DNA from: Agrobacterium tumefaciens
GTDB taxonomy: Bacteria > Pseudomonadota > Alphaproteobacteria > Rhizobiales > Rhizobiaceae
Direction: 5' to 3'
Assembly (NCBI RefSeq): GCF_005221325.1
Contig: NZ_CP039888.1
Coordinates: 1,116,001-1,180,000, forward strand
Length of the DNA: 64,000 bases
This document shows, piece after piece, positions 16,284-25,443 of this stretch. A program made the position numbers and the translations under genes. How positions within the stretch are numbered: position 1 is the first letter of the stretch; each line of letters opens with the position of its first letter. The notes below the pieces were generated by a model. That model had not been told where the DNA came from and did not search any database. It was given only the letters and a program-made list of their open reading frames with translations.

Positions 16284-17363
16284 TCAGGCTTTTTCCGCGT
16301 TTTTTCCACCGCTTAAATCGGGCGTGAGGTCGGACATGAAATCGCCGATGCCCGGCCGCTTCACGGCCCTGAACGGCAGCGGACGGCAAAGATCCATGGC
16401 GGCAATGCCGATTCGCGCCGTCATCAGCCCGTTGATGACGCCTTCGCCGAGACGGGCGGAGAGTTTCGAGGCAAGGCCATGGCCGAGAACCTGCTGGGCA
16501 AGCCCGTCACCCACGGCAATCGAACCCGTGACGGCAAGATGCGCGACGACATCGCGCAGGAGCTTCAGCATGCCGAGCGTGCCGGGGCGGCCGCCATAAA
16601 GCTCCGCCATGGCACGCACCAGCCGCGTCACCTCGAACAGCACATAAGCGAGATCGACCACGGCGCGCGGGCTGACGGCAGTGACGACGGAGACACGCTT
16701 GGAGGAATTGAGAATGAGGGCGCGGGCCTGCCTGTCGAGCGGCACCAGCAGTTCGCGCTCGGCAAGCTCGATCAGATGCGGGCCGTCGATGACGTCATTT
16801 TCCGTTTCCTTCAGCGCCGCGCGCCCCTTGGCCGTTTCAGCCCGGTGGGAAAGGACGGCATTCAGGCGGGTGACGATGGCGCGCGCGGGTTTCGGGCTCT
16901 TGTCGAGGCTCGCCGTTTCAGCGTCGGCCTTGAGGGATTGTACGGCATTGAGCCGCATGATGCCGAAGACCTCGCGGCCGACGAGGGCGAGAACCGCGAA
17001 AAGCGCCACGATGAGCGCGATCGTTGCCGTATAGCCTAGCCAGTCCGAGCGGGAGAAGAGATCGCGGATAAGCTGATCCGCCCAGAGCCCGAAGGCGAGC
17101 GAGAACAGGACACCGAGCGCCCCGAGCGCGAGCTTGCCGAAGGAGAAGCGGCTTTTCTTCGGCGTCGCCACCGGCAATGCGGCGGCGTCGATGTCCACAG
17201 GCGCCAGAAACGGATCCTCCTCGTCTGGCGTCAGCGAAATCTCGGCGTCGAAGCTGCGCGGTGCGCGTTTTTGTGTGGCGGACGGCCGTGCCGTCTCCTC
17301 GGTCTCTAGCGTGAAAGCCGCGGGGCGGCGTGTCTGCGGATCGTTTTGTGTGGGAGCCTTCAT
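16284..17363 (-). CDS. YcjF-family (TIGR01620) inner membrane protein
   Basis: The 359-residue protein has a charged N-terminal 75 residues, two membrane helices (about LALGALGVLFSLAFGLWA and ATIALIVALFAVLALVG), and a DUF697-type C-terminal domain. It is the constant partner of YcjX; in enterobacteria both belong to the phage-shock regulon, and their function is poorly understood. Its ATG overlaps the ycjX-like stop by four bases (ATGA), so translation is coupled. Confidence 0.86.
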   Translation of the reverse strand: MKAPTQNDPQTRRPAAFTLETEETARPSATQKRAPRSFDAEISLTPDEEDPFLAPVDIDAAALPVATPKKSRFSFGKLALGALGVLFSLAFGLWADQLIRDLFSRSDWLGYTATIALIVALFAVLALVGREVFGIMRLNAVQSLKADAETASLDKSPKPARAIVTRLNAVLSHRAETAKGRAALKETENDVIDGPHLIELAERELLVPLDRQARALILNSSKRVSVVTAVSPRAVVDLAYVLFEVTRLVRAMAELYGGRPGTLGMLKLLRDVVAHLAVTGSIAVGDGLAQQVLGHGLASKLSARLGEGVINGLMTARIGIAAMDLCRPLPFRAVKRPGIGDFMSDLTPDLSGGKNAEKA

Positions 17364-18838
17364 GCGAGCTTGTCTCCGAACAGGAACTGCATGGCGCGGT
17401 CGAGCCTGATATGGGGAACGGAAAGCCGGATGCCGCCGCTTCCAGGCTCGTCGATATTGGGCGGGCGAAAACGCACGACATTGACGTCAGGCAGTGTCGC
17501 CTTGTCGCCATCCTGGTCTATGCTGCGGAACAGCGGTTCAGGGTCCTCCGGCAGGTCGCCCGGAAAGATCGCCGTTTTGCGGTTGCCGTCGAAGGTCTCG
17601 CCATTGATGGTTTCACCGGCCATGGGCGTGCCGACGATAACGGGTAGCTCATGGCCGTCCTGGCGCACACTTGCCTCTCTGGTGGCGCGCACGGAAGCGA
17701 GCGCCATCACTTCGATGCCGGCGCCATTCATGCCGATGGTGGTGATGGCGCGGTCGACTAAACGGCGGGTCAGTCGCTCCAGCCGGTCATGGCTTTCATG
17801 ATGCAGATGATCGGCCTTGGTGGCGGCAATCAGCACCTTGTCGATGCGCCGGCGGATCAGCGACGACATTATGCTATTGGTGCCGGGGCGGAAACAGGCA
17901 AGCACGTCGCCTAAGGCCCGCTCCAGATCCTGCACGGCCTCCGGGCCGCGATTGACCGCCTGCAGCGTGTCGATCAGCACGATCTGCCGGTCGAGACGGG
18001 CGAAATGCTCGCGGAAGAAGGGTTTGACCACGATCGACTTATAGGCGTCGTAGCGCCGTTCCATCATCGCGCGCAGCGAACCCTTCGGCGCCTTTTCGTC
18101 GGTCAGGCCCGGCAGGGGTGCAAATGTCAGCGCTGGCGACCCTTCCAGATCGCCCGGCATCAGGAAACGGCCCGGCGGCAGGGTGGAAAGCGATCTCTCG
18201 TCGGACTTGCAGGCCTTCAGATAGGCCGCAAAACTTTCCGCCAGCCGCCGCGCCGTCATTTCCTCGGCGGGCGCATTGATATCGAGCGAGGAGGCGATCG
18301 ACAGCCATTCCTGCGCGAGTTCTGCGCGGATGCCGCTCCCGGCAAGTGCGACGGTTGCATCGCTGAACTGCTTGTAGTCCTGCGAGAGCAGCGGCAGGTC
18401 GAGCAGCCATTCGCCGGGATAGTCGACGATATCGATGGAGAGCTTGCCGGCCGAAAACCACCGTCCCCAGCCGCTGGCGCTCTGATAATCGAGCGTGATC
18501 CGGAGTTCCGAGATCGCCCGTGTCGAATCCGGCCAGAACCTGTCACGCACCAGTGCCTGAATATGGTCTTCATATTGGAAGCGGGGAATGGCGTCGTCCG
18601 GCTGCGGTTCCAGGCGCACATTGGAGACGCGCCCGGATCGCATCGCCTCGAACAGCGGCAACCGGCCGCCATTCAGCAGGTTATGTACGAGGGAGGAAAT
18701 GAAAACCGTCTTGCCCGCCCGCGAAAGGCCGGTGACGCCAAGCCGCAATGTCGGATGGGTGAGGTTGCTCGCGCGGTCGGCCAGATTATCGAAAGCGATC
18801 AGCGCGCTGTCTGTCAGGGACGTAAGAGAAGGCGGCAA
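17360..18838 (-). CDS. YcjX-family predicted nucleotide-binding protein
   Basis: The 492-residue protein matches the YcjX family (DUF463), predicted P-loop NTPases associated with envelope stress. The Walker A motif is visible in TGLSRAGKTVFIS near residue 40. Other marks are LDYPGEWLLDL-like IVDYPGEWLLDLPLL and the VLIDTLQAVNRGPEAVQDL segment. It is first in a two-gene operon with the YcjF-type gene. Confidence 0.88.
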   Translation of the reverse strand: MPPSLTSLTDSALIAFDNLADRASNLTHPTLRLGVTGLSRAGKTVFISSLVHNLLNGGRLPLFEAMRSGRVSNVRLEPQPDDAIPRFQYEDHIQALVRDRFWPDSTRAISELRITLDYQSASGWGRWFSAGKLSIDIVDYPGEWLLDLPLLSQDYKQFSDATVALAGSGIRAELAQEWLSIASSLDINAPAEEMTARRLAESFAAYLKACKSDERSLSTLPPGRFLMPGDLEGSPALTFAPLPGLTDEKAPKGSLRAMMERRYDAYKSIVVKPFFREHFARLDRQIVLIDTLQAVNRGPEAVQDLERALGDVLACFRPGTNSIMSSLIRRRIDKVLIAATKADHLHHESHDRLERLTRRLVDRAITTIGMNGAGIEVMALASVRATREASVRQDGHELPVIVGTPMAGETINGETFDGNRKTAIFPGDLPEDPEPLFRSIDQDGDKATLPDVNVVRFRPPNIDEPGSGGIRLSVPHIRLDRAMQFLFGDKLA

Positions 18839-18966
18839 TGGCAGTTTCCTGGCTGTGTTTCACGGTCACGGCTGCATATAGGAAGTTGCGGCTGCCCAAA
18901 AAAGAAGCGCTCCAGCGGATTTTCGGCAGCACTGCTTTCCGGCGCCTTTGTTGCAAGCGGCGGCGG

Positions 18967-19476
18967 TTATTTGCCCGGAGCAAGGAAATCGATCAGCCGC
19001 CAGCGATTTTTACCGCTTGCCGCGCCGCCGTCCTGATCCAGAACCGCAAGACCCGAGGTGGGAAAACCCGAGGGCAGGGCGGCATGCAACAGGTCCTCGC
19101 CGATCATGGCCTCCAGCGTTGCTTCCATGGTGGGGTTGTGCCCCACCAGCATCACCGACTGCACCTCCGTTTGCGCGGCGATGAGCGACAGATAGGTTTC
19201 GCTGCGGGCATTATACATCTCATCGATGTAGACGATATCGATGCCTTCGTTGAAAGCCCGCTGCCAGGCCTGCGTGGTCTGCCGGCAGCGCGCGGCCGTG
19301 GATGACAGGATGAGATCGGGGCGGTAGCGCCGGTCGGCGGCAAGGTCGGCGATGATCTCCGCTTCGGCAAAACCGGCCTCGTTCAATCCCCGGTCGAAAT
19401 CCCGTTCTCCCGGCGCCGCCCAGGCGGCCTTGGCGTGGCGCAGAAGATAAACTCGGCTCGGGAAAGATGCTGTCAA
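18967..19476 (-). CDS. SixA-like histidine phosphatase family protein
   Basis: This 169-residue protein belongs to the histidine phosphatase superfamily, closest to SixA, which dephosphorylates HPt domains. The phosphate-accepting motif is LLRHAKA near residue 11, with the second histidine in VGHNPTMEATLE and arginine in SSTAARCRQT. The only available upstream start is TTG at 19476 and no ATG is near, so the N-terminus is uncertain. Whether it acts on the HPt protein at 11901 is unknown. Confidence 0.82.
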   Translation of the reverse strand: MTASFPSRVYLLRHAKAAWAAPGERDFDRGLNEAGFAEAEIIADLAADRRYRPDLILSSTAARCRQTTQAWQRAFNEGIDIVYIDEMYNARSETYLSLIAAQTEVQSVMLVGHNPTMEATLEAMIGEDLLHAALPSGFPTSGLAVLDQDGGAASGKNRWRLIDFLAPGK

Positions 19477-19745
19477 GGGCGGGGACCGGCGTTCGAATGT
19501 CAGGACACGAACTGAATGCTACAGGATAGGGTTGCAGGACCGCAAGTCCTCTTTCCTGTTGGTAAGTCGCGTTGACGTGATTGAAGAAGAGATCGCTTCA
19601 ATACGAATAAAGGATAAAAATTAGTCATTTAGATGATTTTTGTGTCAGTTTTAAAAATGCCCGAAAACTGATCTGTAGACTTGAATCGGCCACTATCATT
19701 GGAGTATACACCGCCGCATTGAGATGTTCTTCGAGGAGAATCGCG

Positions 19746-20165
19746 TTGAGTGAGAAGATCGATCTTAGCAAATATGTGCTCTCGGAAGACGATGAGTTCA
19801 TGAATGCCAGCCAGCGTGCCTACTTCCGCGCGAAGCTGGTCGCCTGGAAAAATGACATCCTGAGAGAAGCGCGCGAGACCCTCGGACATCTCGCCGAAGA
19901 AAGCGCCAACCATCCCGATCTGGCTGATCGGGCATCTTCCGAAACAGACCGGGCGATCGAGCTTCGCGCCCGCGACCGTCAGCGCAAGCTGATCTCGAAG
20001 ATCGATGCAGCCCTTCAGCGGATCGATGACGGCACTTACGGTTATTGTGAGGAGACGGGCGAGCCTATCGGCCTCAAGCGTCTGGACGCCCGCCCGATCG
20101 CAACGCTGTCCATCGAGGCGCAGGAGCGTCACGAGCGCCGCGAAAAAGTCTATCGCGACGAATAA
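19746..20165 (+). CDS. dksA: DksA-family RNA polymerase-binding transcription factor
   Basis: DksA inserts its coiled coil into the RNA polymerase secondary channel and works with ppGpp in the stringent response. The 139-residue protein has the long helical hairpin (about 25-100) with the acidic tip region (ESANHPDLADRASSETD). In the zinc-finger region, only one of the usual four cysteines remains: GYCEETG, then LSIEA instead of a second CxxC pair. The TTG at 19746 is chosen because AGGAGA sits six bases upstream; no ATG fits. A strong terminator follows. Confidence 0.93.
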   Translation: MSEKIDLSKYVLSEDDEFMNASQRAYFRAKLVAWKNDILREARETLGHLAEESANHPDLADRASSETDRAIELRARDRQRKLISKIDAALQRIDDGTYGYCEETGEPIGLKRLDARPIATLSIEAQERHERREKVYRDE

Positions 20166-20202
20166 GGCGTTTCCGCCGACAGGCTGAAAACCGCATCAAT
20201 TG

Positions 20203-20237
20203 AAAAAGGGCACGGAAGTCGTTTCCGTGCCCTTTTT
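20203..20237. terminator. Bidirectional terminator after dksA
   Basis: AAAAAGGGCACGGAA (20203-20217) pairs perfectly with TTCCGTGCCCTTTTT (20223-20237) around a 5-base loop. It serves dksA and the converging minus-strand gene. Confidence 0.95.
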
Positions 20238-20272
20238 GCTGTCGTGAATTTATTTCGGAAGACCCGCGCCCG

Positions 20273-21523
20273 TCAGCGGTCGCGGGTGACGGAAAGCTCT
20301 CCGAAGATACGCGCCATTTCCTTCTGCACGTCTCCATCCGGTGTAGCGCCGGTGACGGGCGGAGAGGCGGGCTGCGTTTTGACCTGCCTGTCGGCCGCAG
20401 GCGTGACAGAAGGTTCATTCTCCGATTCCTTGCTCTTGGCGATTTCCGCTTCCAGAAAGCTTTCGAAATCACTGGCGAGCTCGTCGGAAAATTTCGGTTC
20501 GGCGTCGGCTAAAGCCACAGCCGGGTTTTCGGGCCTCGGCGGAAAAGGGGCGGGCGGCGTATTCTGGCCCGGCTTCAGGTCGGGAAGAACCCGGTCGCGG
20601 GCAGCGTCGAGAAAATCGGCGGCGATGGATTGGTCGATCACCGGCTCACGCGCTGCAAAGACCGACGGGGCAAGCTCCACAGGTCGCTCTTCCGATACCT
20701 TTGCCTGTTCGGGCACCTGTGCGGGGATTGGCGGCGCGACGGGTGCAGGCGCCGGAGCCGGCACGAAAGGCTCGGCCCGCTTTGGCTCCGCTGGTGCCGC
20801 TGCCATGTCGAGCGATGCAGCGGCCACGGGCAGGATGGTTGCGGCCGGGGCAACTGCCACCGGGATAGGTGGCGGCGCGGGGCGAGCACGCTCGGGCGCT
20901 GCCTGTCTTGCCGGCGAAGCGGGCTCTCGCGAGATCGGGGCGGGCGGCACGGGTTGTGGCGGTGTCGATGCACGCGGCGGCACCGGGGCGGCGGTTGCCG
21001 CAACAGGTGCGGGACGCGAAACCGGCGCGGGTGCAGGCGGCTCTGGCCGCTGCGGTTGCTTCATGGGCTCTTCGGGGGCGGAAACGGGAGTTGCGGCCAC
21101 AATGGGCTGCTGGGGCAGGGCGGCGCGGCGTTCCTGCGGGACCGACGGCTCGGCCCTCTTCTGTTCGCTCTCCTGGCGCGGCAGCGCCGTCAGTTCCGGC
21201 TCCTGTACGTCCCGGACAATCGGGATCGCGCCGATACCGCTCTCGATGACGATATCGGTTGGGCCTCCGATCATGACCAGATGTTCGACATTATCGCGAC
21301 GCACGAGAACCAGACGGCGGCGCGCATCCACGGCCGTCGCGTCGAGAACCTGCAGGCGCGGCTGCCGGTTACGACCGCCACGGATAAAGGGCGCCGAACC
21401 GCCGCGCCTGCGCAGAAGCCACAAAGCGATCGCCAGAACGAGAAGCGCCACACCCACACCGACAACGGCGACGATGAGATTGTTGCCATAGGTGCCGATA
21501 AAATCTTCCATCATGGAGATCAT
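20273..21523 (-). CDS. FliO/MopB-like membrane protein with long Pro/Ala-rich tail
   Basis: The 416-residue product has one membrane helix near its N-terminus (NLIVAVVGVGVALLVLAIALWLL), followed by a FliO-like cytoplasmic segment (LQVLDATAVDARRRLVLVRRDNVEHLVMIGG). From about residue 110 on it is low-complexity, rich in proline, alanine and glutamate, with a helical C-terminal end. FliO helps assemble the flagellar export gate, but no flagellar genes are near and this tail is far longer than in FliO, so a non-flagellar role is likely. Start choice among ATG 21523, 21514 and 21511 is open. Confidence 0.72.
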   Translation of the reverse strand: MISMMEDFIGTYGNNLIVAVVGVGVALLVLAIALWLLRRRGGSAPFIRGGRNRQPRLQVLDATAVDARRRLVLVRRDNVEHLVMIGGPTDIVIESGIGAIPIVRDVQEPELTALPRQESEQKRAEPSVPQERRAALPQQPIVAATPVSAPEEPMKQPQRPEPPAPAPVSRPAPVAATAAPVPPRASTPPQPVPPAPISREPASPARQAAPERARPAPPPIPVAVAPAATILPVAAASLDMAAAPAEPKRAEPFVPAPAPAPVAPPIPAQVPEQAKVSEERPVELAPSVFAAREPVIDQSIAADFLDAARDRVLPDLKPGQNTPPAPFPPRPENPAVALADAEPKFSDELASDFESFLEAEIAKSKESENEPSVTPAADRQVKTQPASPPVTGATPDGDVQKEMARIFGELSVTRDR

Positions 21524-21757
21524 CCCTTCAGATTTTCGGGCATTTTAATGTCTTGGACACTTAATATTGCCGTGGTTCTTATAGTGTGAACGCGAAACAG
21601 GAAAAGACGATTTTTTTAAGTGCGATACAAGGTTTATTCATTTCGCCCCACAGGATAGCCGCATCAATCGCAACGACGCCACCAAAACACCATATCCTCT
21701 CCTTCAATGCTGAGAGACAACGAAAGTTGCAATCCTTTCGCTTGAGGAGCGATCTAA

Positions 21758-22036
21758 ATGGTCAAGGTATCGCGCGGTGAAGGGTTTCCTGCGCTGCGTC
21801 TCATTGCCGTTGTTTTCTGGGCGCTGGCGATTTTCGGTTCTCCGCACCTGGCAATGGCGGGGGAAGACAAAGCGGCGGAAAATTTCGCAACCATGACGGA
21901 CTTCGTGCGGGACAATCCGTCCTGCATCGATTTCACGGACGGATGCTCGGTCTGTACCGTGACTAACGGCAAGATCGTCTGCTCCGCGCCACGCATTCAA
22001 TGCCAGGTGAAAGAGCTGAGCTGTACGCGACGGTAG
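21758..22036 (+). CDS. Small cysteine-rich exported protein
   Basis: I do not recognise this 92-residue protein. It has a signal peptide (about 1-34, ending HLAMAG), then a short mature region with six cysteines in the last 40 residues (SCIDFTDGCSVC, VCSAP, QCQVKELSC), which probably form disulfides in the periplasm or outside. GAGGAG eight bases before the ATG supports real translation. Confidence 0.68.
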   Translation: MVKVSRGEGFPALRLIAVVFWALAIFGSPHLAMAGEDKAAENFATMTDFVRDNPSCIDFTDGCSVCTVTNGKIVCSAPRIQCQVKELSCTRR

Positions 22037-22209
22037 CCTTTGAGGCATTTATACAGCTTTCAGGCTGTTTTCGCTGTGCGTTTTTAAGCCTTTGTGTCGT
22101 AGCGGAGCTTTTTGACGGTCAAGCGAGTTGCTACAACAAATCCTGCTGCCCGATTCCGTTAAGGAAATAAGGCTGACCGAATGATGACCTGCACGACTGC
22201 GAGGCCAAG

Positions 22210-24795
22210 ATGACACGGGTGCGCGAGACAAGCGACAACGACCTTCCGCTGGTGGACAGGCGTGCCCGTTCCGGCACGGTCTTGCGCATTCTGCTTCTGG
22301 CGCTGGTTCTGATCGCGGCGGCGGCCGCTTTCGTCTATTTCAAGGATTCGCTGGAAAACGAAATCGTGCTCGGCATTCTCGGCGTACTGGCCATGATGGG
22401 CATCTTCTTTCTGGTCTCGTCCATCATCGGTTTCATCGAGGTCATGCCGCAGTCGCAGTCGGATGGGCTCGCCCGCCGGTTTCTCTCGGCCCACCCCGAA
22501 GGCACGCTGATCACCGATGCCAAGGGGCATATGGTCTATGCCAACGCCACCTATTGCCGCATGAGCGGCACCACCAAGGCGAGCGATATCCAGAGCCTCG
22601 AGACGCTTTTATCGCGCAGCCGCGAATCGACAGAAGCGCTGTACCGGCTCATCAACGTGCTGCGCGAAGGCCGCGACGGTTATGAGGAATTCCGGCTGCT
22701 GAAACCGCTCGGCGAGGATTCTGGTGCGGGGCCACATTGGTACAGGTTGAAGGGCCGGGTGCTGAAGGATGCGAGCGGCGAGGGGCTGCACGTTTTCCAG
22801 ATCGCCGATATCACGCCGGAGCGCGAGGACCAGGAGCGTTTCTTCCGCGAATTGCAGAACGCCATCGATTATCTCGATCATGCACCGGCCGGTTTTTTCT
22901 CCGCCAGCCGCAAGGGCGAGATCGTTTATCTGAACGCCACCCTGTCGGAATGGCTCGGCATCGATCTCGCGCAGTTTTCGCCGGGTTCGATGACCATCTC
23001 GGATATCGTCGCCGGTGAAGGCATGGCGCTGATCGAATCCGTCCATCCGCAGGGCACGGCCAAGCGCACCGAAATCCTCGATCTCGACATGCGCCGGGTG
23101 AACGGCCAGAGCATGCCGGCCCGCCTCGTGCATCAGGTCACCGCAAAGGATGGCGCGCCGGGTGAGAGCCGGACGATCGTCCTGATGCGTCCAAAGGGGC
23201 AGGAGGACACGGAATCCTCCTCGGCCATGCGCTTTACCCGTTTCTTCAATAATACGCCGATGGCGATCGCCTCGCTCGACGGCGAAGGCCGCATCCTGCG
23301 CATCAACGCGCCGTTCCTCAAGCTCTTTTCCGGCGTTGTCGGGCGTGACGATATCGACCGTGGAGTGGCGCTCGAAACAGTTCTTCACGACAATGAGAAG
23401 CCGCGGCTCGAACAGGCTTTGGCTGAAGCCAAGGATCGCCAGGGCGATATCGCGCCGTTCGATTCCCGCCATCCGAGTGACGAGGGCCGGCATTTCCGTT
23501 TCTACGTCAACGCTGTCATCGACCAGGACGACGAAGCACCGGAAGAAGTGGCGATCGTTTACGCCATCGAGGTGACCGAGCAGAAAGCGCTCGAAACCCA
23601 GATGGCGCAGACGCAGAAGATGAATGCGGTCGGCACGCTCGCAGGCGGCATCGCCCACGACTTCAACAACGTTCTCACCGCCATCCTGCTGTCATCAGAC
23701 CATCTGCTGCTGCAGGCGCGGCCCGCTGATCCTAGCTTTGCCGATCTCATGGAGATCAAGCGCAATGCCAACCGTGCCGCTGTGCTGGTGCGCCAGCTTC
23801 TCGCCTTCTCCCGCAAGCAGACGATGCGTCCGGCCGTTCTCAACCTGACCGACGTGATCGGCGATCTGCGCATGCTGGTCGACCGGTTGATATCAGGCAC
23901 CAACGTCAAGCTGGAGGTCGATTATGGCCGTGATCTCTGGCCGGTGAAGACCGATCTTTCGCAGTTCGAGCAGGTGCTCATCAATCTCTGCGTCAACGCG
24001 CGCGACGCCATGCCTGACGGTGGCAAGATCACCATCAGCACGCGCAACGTCGACGCCAAGGAAGTGGCAGCGCTCGGCCGCCCCGAATTCCCGGCCGAAG
24101 ATATGGTCATGGTGGAGGTTGCCGATAATGGCACCGGCATTCCGCCTGAGATCATGGACAAGATTTTCGAACCCTTTTTCACCACTAAGGAAGTCGGCAA
24201 GGGCACGGGCCTTGGCCTTTCGATGGTCTATGGCATCGTCAAGCAGTCGGGCGGCTACATCTATCCCGAATCGGAAGTGGGCAAGGGAACCGCCTTCCGC
24301 ATCTATCTGCCGCGCCATGTGGTCGAGGTCGTTCAGGTGATGGGGCAGGACGGTGAGCTGATTGCCGCGCCGGTCATCGCGGCGGAGCCGGTGAAAGAAG
24401 AACCGCTGGATCTCACCGGCAAATCCGCCGTCGTGCTGCTGGTCGAGGACGAGGAGGCGGTGCGGCGCGGTGGCAAGCGCATGCTGGAAACCCGCGGTTA
24501 CACCGTGCACGAGGCCGGTTCCGGCACCGAGGCACTGGAAGTGATGGAGGAACTGGAAGGCAAGGTCGACATCGTCGTGTCCGACGTCGTGATGCCGGAA
24601 ATGGACGGTCCGTCGCTGCTGAGAGAGTTGCGTAAATCCTATCCGGACCTGAAGTTCATCTTCGTTTCCGGTTATGCCGAGGACGCCTTTGCCAAGAACC
24701 TGCCGGCGGACGCCAAATTTGGTTTCCTGCCCAAACCCTTCTCGCTGAAGCAGCTCGCCATCGCCGTTCGCGAAATGCTCGACGACAAGGAGTGA
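22210..24795 (+). CDS. cckA: Hybrid sensor histidine kinase CckA
   Basis: CckA is the bifunctional kinase/phosphatase at the top of the CckA-ChpT-CtrA phosphorelay controlling the alphaproteobacterial cell cycle. The 861-residue protein has two membrane helices (about 25-45 and 52-72), three PAS-like regions (about 85-185, 215-330, 345-460), a HisKA domain with phospho-acceptor His483 in [11 protein letters not shown], a HATPase domain with [10 protein letters not shown] and [13 protein letters not shown], and a C-terminal receiver with Asp792 in [12 protein letters not shown]. The HDFNN kinase type and domain order are characteristic. It appears to be transcribed alone. Confidence 0.94.
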   Translation: MTRVRETSDNDLPLVDRRARSGTVLRILLLALVLIAAAAAFVYFKDSLENEIVLGILGVLAMMGIFFLVSSIIGFIEVMPQSQSDGLARRFLSAHPEGTLITDAKGHMVYANATYCRMSGTTKASDIQSLETLLSRSRESTEALYRLINVLREGRDGYEEFRLLKPLGEDSGAGPHWYRLKGRVLKDASGEGLHVFQIADITPEREDQERFFRELQNAIDYLDHAPAGFFSASRKGEIVYLNATLSEWLGIDLAQFSPGSMTISDIVAGEGMALIESVHPQGTAKRTEILDLDMRRVNGQSMPARLVHQVTAKDGAPGESRTIVLMRPKGQEDTESSSAMRFTRFFNNTPMAIASLDGEGRILRINAPFLKLFSGVVGRDDIDRGVALETVLHDNEKPRLEQALAEAKDRQGDIAPFDSRHPSDEGRHFRFYVNAVIDQDDEAPEEVAIVYAIEVTEQKALETQMAQTQKMNAVGTLAGGIAHDFNNVLTAILLSSDHLLLQARPADPSFADLMEIKRNANRAAVLVRQLLAFSRKQTMRPAVLNLTDVIGDLRMLVDRLISGTNVKLEVDYGRDLWPVKTDLSQFEQVLINLCVNARDAMPDGGKITISTRNVDAKEVAALGRPEFPAEDMVMVEVADNGTGIPPEIMDKIFEPFFTTKEVGKGTGLGLSMVYGIVKQSGGYIYPESEVGKGTAFRIYLPRHVVEVVQVMGQDGELIAAPVIAAEPVKEEPLDLTGKSAVVLLVEDEEAVRRGGKRMLETRGYTVHEAGSGTEALEVMEELEGKVDIVVSDVVMPEMDGPSLLRELRKSYPDLKFIFVSGYAEDAFAKNLPADAKFGFLPKPFSLKQLAIAVREMLDDKE

Positions 24796-25079
24796 ATCGG
24801 GCGGCGGTAAACCGGATTCGCCTGCGTCATTGCTCTGCATAACGGGCTTGCGTGCGGCCTGAGTTGCGCTGTCCCCGCCGGCTTGTTCCACTCTTGCGTC
24901 ATATGCTGCCGCCGCACCCTCACTTTTCCCGAGGTTTGCCTCTTCGCAAACGCAATAGTGATTGCACCGTTTCACAAGGGGCTTAAAATCTCATCTTAAC
25001 GACCTAGATATGGAGAGGCGAAGTTCTCCCTCCTGGCAATCAGCTGTCGGTTTGAGAACAGTTTGGAGAATGATGAAAG

Positions 25080-25433
25080 ATGATCGCTAAGCCGATCTAC
25101 ATGCAGGGCGAGGGCGACGGGGAAGACGGCGGCACCAACCGCGGAACGTCTGTTATCACCCGCGTTAAGCCGAAAACGAAAAGACCGAATTTGTACCGTG
25201 TTCTTTTACTGAATGACGATTACACTCCCATGGAATTCGTCATCCATATTCTGGAGCGTTTTTTCCAGAAGGATCGCGAGGCGGCAACCCGCATCATGCT
25301 GCACGTGCACCAGCACGGCGTGGGCGAATGCGGGGTGTTTACATATGAGGTCGCAGAGACGAAAGTAAGCCAGGTCATGGATTTCGCCCGACAGCACCAG
25401 CACCCGCTGCAGTGCGTCATGGAAAAGAAATGA
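25080..25433 (+). CDS. clpS: ClpS, N-degron adaptor of ClpAP
   Basis: ClpS binds proteins bearing destabilising N-terminal residues and delivers them to ClpA. The 117-residue protein has a disordered N-terminal extension followed by the folded core with [20 protein letters not shown], the binding-pocket region, and the [19 protein letters not shown] segment. It sits 10 bases upstream of clpA, the usual arrangement. Confidence 0.96.
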   Translation: MIAKPIYMQGEGDGEDGGTNRGTSVITRVKPKTKRPNLYRVLLLNDDYTPMEFVIHILERFFQKDREAATRIMLHVHQHGVGECGVFTYEVAETKVSQVMDFARQHQHPLQCVMEKK

Positions 25434-25443
25434 GGATCGCAAC

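Noticed and set aside
19580-19602. ATTGAAG/CTTCAAT hairpin upstream of dksA as a riboswitch.
   Set aside because: A single 7-base stem with no wider structure. It could occur by chance.
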